From positions 1-7,002 of the forward strand of contig JBDNJM010000021.1 in assembly GCA_041687755.1 (NCBI GenBank): a stretch of 7,002 bases of DNA. Direction: 5' to 3'. Positions 1 through 4,685 of this stretch are shown one piece after another. The notes under the pieces were generated by a model. It worked only from the letters and a program-made list of their open reading frames with translations, was not told the origin of the DNA and did no database searches. Made by a program: the position numbers and the translations under genes. Position 1 is the first letter of the stretch. The number at the start of each line of letters is the position of its first letter. The DNA comes from JBDNJM01 sp041687755. GTDB lineage: Bacteria; Planctomycetota; UBA1135; GCA-002686595.

Positions 1-123
1 CGCACCATTACTCGACGCGCCTATGGCTTCCACTCGGCCAACGCGCTCATTGCCATGATCTTCCTATGCTGCGGTGGCGTGAAGGTCACGCCGGGCTTCA
101 CGACGCCTTCAGCGACCCACTAA
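1..123 (+). CDS. ISL3-family transposase, C-terminal fragment (window edge)
   Basis: Frame 1 is open from the first base to a TAA at 121-123 and encodes 40 residues. They begin RTITRRAYGFHSANALIAMI and continue with FLCCGG. This arginine/aromatic stretch followed by a hydrophobic helix and a CCGG tail is typical of the C-terminus of ISL3 (IS204/IS1001-type) transposases, which cut and paste the element through a DDE-type catalytic domain. That domain lies upstream of the window. The stop codon falls inside the terminal inverted repeat at 115-138, as expected for the extreme 3' end of an insertion sequence. The family call is from recognition of the motif; whether the full gene is intact cannot be judged here. 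Confidence 0.82.
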   Translation, partial: RTITRRAYGFHSANALIAMIFLCCGGVKVTPGFTTPSATH

Positions 124-138
124 AGAGGCAGGAGAGCC
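115..138 (-). repeat. Right terminal inverted repeat (IRR) of the left ISL3 element
   Basis: Read on the minus strand this 24-nt sequence matches the 24 nt at 6862-6885 at 22 positions. The differences are at repeat positions 11 (C versus T) and 13 (T versus C). It contains the transposase stop codon. The imperfect identity is what is normally seen between the left and right ends of one insertion-sequence type. Confidence 0.8.
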
Positions 139-221
139 ATCGAATTCTCCAGCAGGAGCGTTACTTCCTAAGAAATGCCGCCGCCTTCTTCGCGAAGGAA
201 CAGGGTCGGCCTTCGCGCTGA
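139..221 (+). pseudogene. IS3-family orfA, 3' remnant truncated by ISL3
   Basis: In the frame that ends at TGA 219-221, the sequence from 141 reads R-I-L-Q-Q-E-R-Y-F-L-R-N followed by AAAFFAKEQ. This is the usual end of IS3-family OrfA, where a leucine-zipper region runs into a conserved (L-K-K)-AAAFFA motif. The helix-turn-helix N-terminus and the start codon are missing because the ISL3 end at 138 replaces them. OrfB lies in the -1 frame relative to this remnant, the classic IS3 arrangement in which ribosomal frameshifting makes the OrfAB transposase. The stretch CTA AGA AAT, where a slippery A-AAA-AAG would be expected, has no canonical heptamer. The remnant cannot supply a functional OrfA. 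Confidence 0.75.
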
Positions 222-238
222 TCCACGCGGAGAAGGCC

Positions 239-1102
239 ATGTACCCGATCACCGTGATGTGCCGCGTCCTGAAGCTCTCGACCAGCGGCTACTACAAGTG
301 GCGCAACTCGCCCGCACAAAGCGAGTCGGCACGGAGCGACGCCGATTTGCTCAAGAGGATTCCGGCGATCCACGCGGACGCGCGAGGCACCTACGGGAGT
401 CCGAGGATCCATGCGAAGCTGCGCAGGCTGGACGTCTGGGTCAGCAGAAAGCGCGTTGCGCGGCTCATGCGGCAGGATGGCTTGGCCGGCAAAGTCCGCC
501 GACGATTCGTCGTCACGACGGACTCGGCGCACAGCTTGCCGGTGGCGCCCAAGATCCTCGATCGCGACTTCTGGCCGGAGAAGGTCGACCAGGCCTGGGT
601 AGGCGACATCACCTACATCTGGACGCAAACGGGTTGGGCATACTTGGCCGTCATCATCGACTTGAAGTCTCGTCTAGTCGTTGGATGGGAGCTAGCCGAT
701 CACATGCGGACCGAGCTGATCGACGCGGCCTTGACGAATGCTCTCGGGGCCCGAGTACCGCGCAAGGGCATGATTCATCACTCGGACCGGGGCTCGCAGT
801 ACGCGAGCACTGACTTCCGCCGCAGGCTTGAGACCCTCAGCATCCAAGTCAGCATGAGCCGGCGTGGAAACTGCTGGGACAACGCGGTCGCCGAAAGCTT
901 CTTCGGCACGCTCAAGCAGGAGCTCGTCCACGAGTCGCGCTGGGCGAGCGTCGAGGCAGCCCGACCCGCGCTCCACGACTACATCGAGGTCTTCTACAAC
1001 CGGAAACGGCTTCACTCCTCCCACGGTTACCGGACGCCGGCGGAGACCGACCAGGAAGACAGCGCGGCCTGTTCGCGCCGAGAACTTCTAAACAACTCAT
1101 GA
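239..1102 (+). CDS. IS3-family transposase OrfB (DDE integrase-like domain)
   Basis: The 287-residue protein has the full IS3 OrfB layout. An N-terminal HTH_21-like segment contains SGYYKWRNSP (near residues 16-25) and GTYGSPRIHAKL (near 50-61). The rve catalytic core follows, with D123 in WVGDITYIW, D183 in HHSDRGSQYAS and E219 in WDNAVAESFFGTLK. The spacing D183-35-E219 is the DD(35)E signature, and the tail has the typical YNRKRLHSSHGYRTPAE motif. The catalytic triad is intact. The reading frame is open upstream of ATG 239 (IHAEKAM...), as expected for a product normally made as an OrfAB fusion, so 239 is a conventional rather than proven start. With orfA truncated, autonomous transposition is unlikely. 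Confidence 0.93.
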   Translation: MYPITVMCRVLKLSTSGYYKWRNSPAQSESARSDADLLKRIPAIHADARGTYGSPRIHAKLRRLDVWVSRKRVARLMRQDGLAGKVRRRFVVTTDSAHSLPVAPKILDRDFWPEKVDQAWVGDITYIWTQTGWAYLAVIIDLKSRLVVGWELADHMRTELIDAALTNALGARVPRKGMIHHSDRGSQYASTDFRRRLETLSIQVSMSRRGNCWDNAVAESFFGTLKQELVHESRWASVEAARPALHDYIEVFYNRKRLHSSHGYRTPAETDQEDSAACSRRELLNNS

Positions 1103-1174
1103 GTCTCCCCCCTCGACGCTACCCCCCTCCCGGGGGCTTTGCCCCCGGGAGGAGGGAGTCCAGGGGGAAGAGAC
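1103..1174. terminator. Long nested hairpin between convergent genes
   Basis: The core is a perfect 12-bp stem (1126-1137 with 1141-1152) around a TTT loop, essentially all G:C. After one mismatch three more pairs follow. Further out, GTCTC plus CCCCCT (1103-1113) can pair with AGGGGG and GAGAC (1162-1174) with an AA bulge. It lies between plus-strand orfB and a minus-strand gene that converges on it, a natural place for a bidirectional terminator. No U-run follows on either strand, so classic intrinsic termination is not assured. Other possibilities are a repetitive palindromic element or the IS3 right end. Confidence 0.5.
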
Positions 1175-1286
1175 CCGTCGATTGTTGAGCAGCTCCGAGC
1201 CGTCTCGTGCCTAAGCCTCGTCCAGCAACCGCCGCTTGATGTTCTCCGGACTCATGCCCCGAACCTCAGGCGGCACCGACCAAGGG

Positions 1287-1721
1287 TCAAGTCACGCTCG
1301 CGCCCAGATCCGTTCCGAAGCCTCCAGGGTCGGCGTCGGTGTACCCCAAGAACGGCACCTTGGGCCGGATCACGCTCTGCCCCGAGCCCGGGTCTTCGCG
1401 CTCCTCGTTTTCGACCTCGACCCAGGCCGAAAGCCCCAGCAGATCGTTCGGCTCCAGGTCCAGCGCCCCCGACACGTCGAACCCGAACGAGCTCAAGATG
1501 TACTTCGCGCGCTTCAGCCCGCGCTCGCCCCAGGACAGCCCATCCCAGGCCGCGGTGCGTCCGGCGTAGTCGCCCTCGACGACCTCTAGTCGAAAGGTCC
1601 AGCGCGGCTCCCCGTCGCGAGTCACGCCCTCGCGCACCTCGGCGATGCGGCAGGGGTAGTGGCCGGGCGGAACGGAGGTGTAGTCCTCGACGTCAGCGAC
1701 GCCATTGAAGTCCAGTTTCAT
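1287..1721 (-). CDS. DUF669-like phage-type protein
   Basis: The 144-residue product starts MKLDFNGVADVEDYTSVPPG and continues with YPCRIAEV, a long charged strand pair (GEPRWTFRLEVVEGDYAGR) and a helix containing LKRAKYILSSFG. This order of LDF near the N-terminus, P-x-G-x-Y, paired beta strands and a mid-protein helix resembles the DUF669 family, small proteins found in phage replication/recombination modules. The biochemical role of that family is not settled, and the assignment is from sequence feel only. The start at 1721 was chosen over an upstream in-frame ATG at 1832 because the extra 37 residues are Arg/Ala-rich and unlike the family. That ATG forms an ATGA overlap with a possible small upstream ORF. 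No Shine-Dalgarno is seen. The stop at 1287-1289 may reflect a frameshift (see findings). Confidence 0.6.
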   Translation of the reverse strand: MKLDFNGVADVEDYTSVPPGHYPCRIAEVREGVTRDGEPRWTFRLEVVEGDYAGRTAAWDGLSWGERGLKRAKYILSSFGFDVSGALDLEPNDLLGLSAWVEVENEEREDPGSGQSVIRPKVPFLGYTDADPGGFGTDLGASVT

Positions 1722-1924
1722 GATCGAGCTGTGGTGTCCGTGCCGCAGCGCGGCGTTCGAAGCGACTCGGCGAGGTGCAGCGCACGCTGCACGTACCCTC
1801 GCCAGGGACTCAGACCGGACGTCGCTCGCCACGTTTCACAGTTCTTGCAGCGAACTCGCGCCGCCGAGTGAGCGCGAGCGACAACCTCCGCCTCGACGCG
1901 GCGCAGGCCTTCCTCACCGAGCAC
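1718..1924 (-). CDS. Possible small CxxC protein, ATGA-coupled to the DUF669-like gene
   Basis: This 68-codon frame starts at GTG and ends with a TGA that overlaps the next gene's ATG by four bases (ATGA), an arrangement typical of translationally coupled genes. The product contains C-K-N-C near the middle and a further Cys in PRCG near the C-terminus, which could suggest a small zinc-binding fold. Third-position GC is roughly 70 percent, below that of the confident genes nearby and not much different from the competing frame. There is no clear ribosome binding site and I recognise no family. It could be noncoding sequence with a chance open frame. Confidence 0.25.
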   Translation of the reverse strand: MLGEEGLRRVEAEVVARAHSAARVRCKNCETWRATSGLSPWRGYVQRALHLAESLRTPRCGTDTTARS

Positions 1925-1943
1925 CCAGCCTCGTCGCCGCGCG

Positions 1944-3065
1944 TCAACTCACCCTGTCCGCCTGCGCCCGCCCCCCGACCACCGCCTCGAACACGCGCTC
2001 CATGTTCGCGCCCATCACGCCCTTCACGACCTCGTCCGAAAACCCGCGCTCGACCAACCCTTTAGCGATCCGCCAGTAGCCGTCCGCGGACTCGAGCCCT
2101 TCCGGCCCGCGCTGGATCCCGTCGAAATCGCTGCCCAACCCCACGTGCCGCGGCCCCGCCACCCACAGCGCATGCTCGATGTGGTCGATCAGCCGCGCCA
2201 GCGGAAAGCGCGGCGCCTCGCGCTCCATGTACTTGCTCTGCTCCAAGAACTGCGCGGTCGCACCGCCCTCGAAGGCCCAGTATTCCGCCCGCTCGCGCAC
2301 CGCCGCCTCCGCCGCCCGCGCCTCCGCGTCCAGGAACGGCGGATAGAACACGATCCCCGCGACGCCCCCGTTGTCGCGCAGCGCCTCGAGCTGCCCGTCG
2401 GTCAGGTTCCGCGGATGGTCGTGCAGCGCCCTGCACCCGGAGTGACTCGCAATCACCGGATGCCGCGTCGCCTCCAGCGCATCGAAGAACGAGCGCTCCC
2501 CCGCGTGGCTCAGATCCACCACGATCCCCAGCTCGTCCATCCGCCGCACGATCGCGGCTCCCAAGTCGCTCAAGCCCTCCGGCACCCCGGGTCCCGCGCC
2601 GTCCTCGCACGAGCGGATCCACGGCAGGTGGTTGTTCCACACCAACGTCAGCACGCGCAGCCCCAGCCCGTGCAGCTCCTCCAGCGACTCGACGCCCCGC
2701 TCGAGCGCGTGGCCCCCCTCAATCCCGAGGTATCCCGCAACCGCCCCCGCCGCCCGCGCCTCCGCGAGCCCACCAGGGCCCCGCACGATCCGCAGCCGAT
2801 CCGGCCGCCGCTCCGCCAGCTCCAGCCCCGCCCCCATCAACGCCCGCGCCCGCGCCTCGGCCCCGTCCGGCAGCCAGCTCGGGTCGACCCACGAAACCAA
2901 CACCACACTCCCCAGCCCCCCCGCGATCCCCCGCGCCAAATCGAACTGCCCGTCCGACCGCTCCCCAAGGTCATGCCCGAGATCCAGCGCCCGCTGCAGC
3001 GCATCCGTGTGCGCATCGAACACCGGCGCCTCCGCCAACAGCTCCGCTACACGCTCGTCGTTCAT
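1944..3065 (-). CDS. Membrane-dipeptidase-type zinc hydrolase (peptidase family M19)
   Basis: The 373-residue protein matches the M19 (renal dipeptidase) family in length and in every metal-binding motif. H19 and D21 lie in DAHTD; E116 in GIEGGHALE is the bridging carboxylate; H187 is in VDLSHAG, H208 in ASHSGCRAL and D313 in GLGSDFDG. R219 in HDHPRNLTD corresponds to the substrate-binding arginine region. The family hydrolyses dipeptides, including some with a D-residue at the C-terminal position, with two zinc ions in a TIM barrel. There is no signal peptide or lipobox, so a cytoplasmic location is inferred. The ATG at 3065 is preceded by GGGGAG (minus strand, + 3075-3080) with 9-nt spacing, the best Shine-Dalgarno in the window. 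It is 76 bp downstream of the HspQ-like gene on the same strand, possibly co-transcribed. The exact substrate cannot be read from sequence. Confidence 0.93.
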   Translation of the reverse strand: MNDERVAELLAEAPVFDAHTDALQRALDLGHDLGERSDGQFDLARGIAGGLGSVVLVSWVDPSWLPDGAEARARALMGAGLELAERRPDRLRIVRGPGGLAEARAAGAVAGYLGIEGGHALERGVESLEELHGLGLRVLTLVWNNHLPWIRSCEDGAGPGVPEGLSDLGAAIVRRMDELGIVVDLSHAGERSFFDALEATRHPVIASHSGCRALHDHPRNLTDGQLEALRDNGGVAGIVFYPPFLDAEARAAEAAVRERAEYWAFEGGATAQFLEQSKYMEREAPRFPLARLIDHIEHALWVAGPRHVGLGSDFDGIQRGPEGLESADGYWRIAKGLVERGFSDEVVKGVMGANMERVFEAVVGGRAQADRVS

Positions 3066-3084
3066 CCGCGCATTCTCCCCTCGC

Positions 3085-3127
3085 GGCAGGAGCAGAATCC
3101 ACCAGTACCCGGGTCGCTACTCCTGCC
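3085..3127. repeat. Inverted repeat in the hspQ-dipeptidase gap
   Basis: The arms GGCAGGAGCAG (3085-3095) and CTACTCCTGCC (3117-3127) are complementary at 10 of 11 positions with a 21-nt spacer. The spacer contains the 8-bp palindrome ACCCGGGT (3107-3114). It fills most of the 76-bp gap between two minus-strand genes, just upstream of the dipeptidase ribosome binding site. It could be an mRNA hairpin or a protein-binding site. No T-run follows, so it does not look like an intrinsic terminator. Confidence 0.45.
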
Positions 3128-3141
3128 AGCCCGCCCTCGGG

Positions 3142-3546
3142 TCAGCCCTGCAGCCGCTTCCACGGCCGCCCGTTGCGCCGATACCCCTCGCCCCACGTCG
3201 CGAAGTACATGTACACCAGCGGATGCCGGATCGGCCCCGGCAGCAGCTCCGCCTCCAGGTCCTGCTCGGCCGCATATCCCGCGCCCTCCGCGCCTTCCAC
3301 CAGCAGGTGGTACCAGGGCTGATCCCGCGGCCCCCGGTCCTGGTTCGCGCCGTACCAGGCCTCGCCCGCCGTGCAGCCCGGATCCCCGGCCACGACCAGC
3401 GCCCGCCAGCCCGCCCGCCGGTGCCGCACGACCTGCCCCTGATGGAACTGCCCCTGCGGCAGCACGTCGGGCACGCAGACCCCGTCGAAGATCAGATCGA
3501 TGGGCCCCTTCAGAGAGCCGCCAGGAGGGTTGTTGTTGAGCACCAT
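3142..3546 (-). CDS. HspQ / YccV-like hemimethylated-DNA-binding domain protein
   Basis: The 134-residue product carries the YccV-like (HspQ) fold signature: F-H-Q-G-Q-V-V-R-H at residues 34-42, V-V-A-G-D-P near 51-56, then DQPWYHLLVEG at 75-85 and YAAEQDLE at 91-98. In E. coli HspQ is a heat-shock protein that binds DnaA and modulates Lon specificity; the wider family also appears in eukaryotic F-box proteins. The first 33 residues are an unfamiliar lead-in. After the core comes a basic tail ending YRRNGRPWKRLQG. ATG 3546 was chosen because upstream in-frame sequence is Gly/Arg-rich and unlike coding sequence. No Shine-Dalgarno is visible. It is transcribed divergently from the receiver-groES-groEL genes, which fits a proteostasis theme. 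Whether it binds Lon here is unknown. Confidence 0.82.
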   Translation of the reverse strand: MVLNNNPPGGSLKGPIDLIFDGVCVPDVLPQGQFHQGQVVRHRRAGWRALVVAGDPGCTAGEAWYGANQDRGPRDQPWYHLLVEGAEGAGYAAEQDLEAELLPGPIRHPLVYMYFATWGEGYRRNGRPWKRLQG

Positions 3547-3573
3547 GCGTCGTTGGACAGCCGTTCTGCGGCC

Positions 3574-3711
3574 CTGACACCCACCCTCGACCCGACCCCC
3601 TTCACCTGTCAATCCCCCCAGACCTCCAAATCTGCCACCCACCGGCTTCTGCCGCGCTGACAGCTTGACAGCCCCGCCGGGACCCCTGCCGCGCCCCTGC
3701 CACCCTGTCAG
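3574..3711. promoter_or_regulatory. Cluster of TGACAG/CTGTCA motifs in the divergent intergenic region
   Basis: TGACAG or its complement occurs at 3606-3611 (CTGTCA), 3658-3663, 3666-3671 and 3705-3710 (CTGTCA), with a related CTGACA at 3574-3579. The middle pair is a tandem repeat (CTGACAGCTTGACAG, 3657-3671), and the copy at 3705-3711 is the exact inverted partner of 3657-3663. Four exact 6-mers in about 106 bp of C-rich sequence is well above chance. Their location between divergent genes suggests operator sites for a DNA-binding regulator. Which protein binds is not visible. Confidence 0.4.
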
Positions 3712-3764
3712 GCCGCCCCTCTCCGCCACCCCCCTCGCACCCCCCGCACGCGCGTCCACCCCCT

Positions 3765-3780
3765 CGGCACGCGCTTTGCT
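3765..3780 (+). promoter_or_regulatory. Putative sigma-54 (-24/-12) promoter
   Basis: The sequence CGGCACGCGCTTTGCT matches the sigma-54 consensus TGGCACG-N4-TTGCW at every fixed position except the first (C for T). The essential GG (3766-3767) and GC (3778-3779) are spaced correctly. Transcription would begin near 3790, about 35 nt before the ATG of the receiver-domain gene. Sigma-54 promoters require an AAA+ enhancer-binding protein; none is encoded in the window. Confidence 0.5.
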
Positions 3781-3825
3781 CTCTACCCCTTCTGGCCGGC
3801 CCCGCGCCCGCCAGAAACCTACACC

Positions 3826-4209
3826 ATGCACGCTCAAGGCCGCATCCTTCTCGCCGACGACGACCGCTCCCTCCGGGCCGGCGTGGCGGACCTATTGAGC
3901 GCCTTGGGCCTCGAAGTGATCCAGGCCGAGAACGGCCCCGAGGCGATCGAGATCAGCCGCCGCCACCGCTTCCACGCGGCCCTACTCGACCTCCACATGC
4001 CCGGTCAGACCGGCCTAGAGGTCATCCCGAAGCTGCATCTGGTCCACGTCGGCCTCCCCTGCATCGTCTACTCCGGCGCCCTAACCGCCGCGCTCGAGTC
4101 CGCCGCCCATTTGCTCGGCGCCTTCGCCGTCCTGCACAAGCCCGTCGACCCCGCTGTCCTGCGCAGCGAAGTCCTGCGCGCGATCGCCAGCTACGACAAG
4201 TCGGCCTGA
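3826..4209 (+). CDS. Stand-alone response-regulator receiver domain protein
   Basis: The 127-residue protein is a single CheY-like receiver domain with no output domain. The acidic pocket is D11-D12-D13 in LLADDDRSLR. The phospho-acceptor is D55 in ALLDLHMPG, the conserved Ser/Thr switch residue is S83 in IVYSGA, and the invariant lysine is K105 in VLHKPVDP. All residues needed for phosphorylation are present. Such single-domain regulators work by protein-protein contact or in phosphorelays. No histidine kinase is encoded nearby, so its partner is unknown. It starts at ATG 3826 without a Shine-Dalgarno, downstream of the putative sigma-54 promoter. groES begins 117 bp after its stop with no terminator between, so co-transcription is possible. 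Confidence 0.9.
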   Translation: MHAQGRILLADDDRSLRAGVADLLSALGLEVIQAENGPEAIEISRRHRFHAALLDLHMPGQTGLEVIPKLHLVHVGLPCIVYSGALTAALESAAHLLGAFAVLHKPVDPAVLRSEVLRAIASYDKSA

Positions 4210-4326
4210 GTCCAACCACGTCGCGCCGAACGGACCCCTCTTCCCGAGTGGCCCGTAAAGCGCGGCGAACCGTCAACCCATCTCCACAAACCCTTAGAGC
4301 CAAAAAGCTCCTACCCCCAAACGATC

Positions 4327-4638
4327 ATGGCCACCAAGACCAAGTCCAAAGTCTCCATCCGTCCCCTCGGCGACCGCGTCCTCGTTCAGCGCCTCGAGGC
4401 CGAAGGGAAGACCGCCGGCGGCATCCTCCTGCCCGAGTCCGCCAAGGAAAAGCCGAAGGAAGGCAAGGTCATCTCCGTCGGCGACGGCAAGCAACTCGAC
4501 GACGGCAAGCGCACCACCTTCAGCGTCAAGGCCGGCGACCGCGTCCTCTTCTCCTCCTACGCCGGCACCGAAGTGAAGGTCGAAGGCACGGAGTACATGA
4601 TCATGCGCGAGGACGACATCCTCGGCGTCATCGGCTGA
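4327..4638 (+). CDS. groES: Co-chaperonin GroES (Cpn10)
   Basis: The 103-residue protein has the complete Cpn10 fold sequence: IRPLGDRVLVQRLEAE opening, a mobile loop at about residues 24-40 carrying the GroEL-binding tripeptide I33-L34-L35 (usually IVL), then GKVISVGDGK, AGDRVLFSSYAGTEVK and the closing EYMIMREDDILGVIG. It forms the heptameric lid on GroEL and encloses folding substrates in the cytoplasm. A short basic stretch (ATKTKSK) precedes the core. The ATG has no Shine-Dalgarno; its leader is C/A-rich. groEL follows 47 bp downstream, the standard groESL operon order. The leader contains no CIRCE element, so HrcA control is not indicated. Confidence 0.97.
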   Translation: MATKTKSKVSIRPLGDRVLVQRLEAEGKTAGGILLPESAKEKPKEGKVISVGDGKQLDDGKRTTFSVKAGDRVLFSSYAGTEVKVEGTEYMIMREDDILGVIG

Positions 4639-4685
4639 GCTAACGCGCCCGACACGACCCACGACCGCCAAAACAAAACATCTCC

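Larger units (their letters stand above)
1..138 (+). mobile_element. ISL3-family insertion sequence, right end only
   Basis: This stretch holds the transposase C-terminus and the right terminal inverted repeat, so the element reads left to right and its left part lies outside the window. The boundary is set at 138 because the repeat, read on the minus strand, begins GGCTCTCCTG there, and the same sequence opens a second element at 6862. ISL3-family ends usually start GGCTCT or similar. The bases after 138 belong to an IS3-family orfA, so this element appears to have inserted into, or recombined with, an IS3 copy. Confidence 0.75.
139..1102 (+). mobile_element. IS3-family element, left end deleted, right end unresolved
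   Basis: The remnant covers the orfA tail and complete orfB. No left inverted repeat remains because ISL3 sequence begins directly to the left. IS3-family ends normally carry terminal TG...CA and imperfect repeats of about 25-40 bp. I could not pick out a convincing right end after the orfB stop, although the nested inverted repeat at 1103-1174 may include it. The end coordinate is therefore the orfB stop, a minimum estimate. Confidence 0.65.

Noticed and set aside
1722..1832. Upstream ATG (1832) for the DUF669-like protein
   Set aside because: The added 37 residues are Arg/Ala-rich and unlike the family, whose members begin close to the LDF motif.
2145..3660. Long plus-strand open frames over the dipeptidase and HspQ-like genes
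   Set aside because: They are Pro/Arg-rich antisense shadows of genes that have complete family motifs on the minus strand.
3720..3760. Polypyrimidine C-rich stretch as a triplex/H-DNA element
   Set aside because: It is broken by many purines and lacks mirror symmetry; general C bias of the intergenic DNA explains it.
3547..3837. N-terminal extension of the HspQ-like protein up to 3837
   Set aside because: The extra 97 residues are Gly/Arg-rich low-complexity sequence from the C-rich intergenic region and would overlap the receiver gene start.
4293..4313. TTAGAGC-N6-GCTCCTA inverted repeat upstream of groES as a CIRCE operator
   Set aside because: CIRCE is TTAGCACTC-N9-GAGTGCTAA. Here the perfect stem is only GAGC/GCTC and both arm sequence and spacing are wrong.
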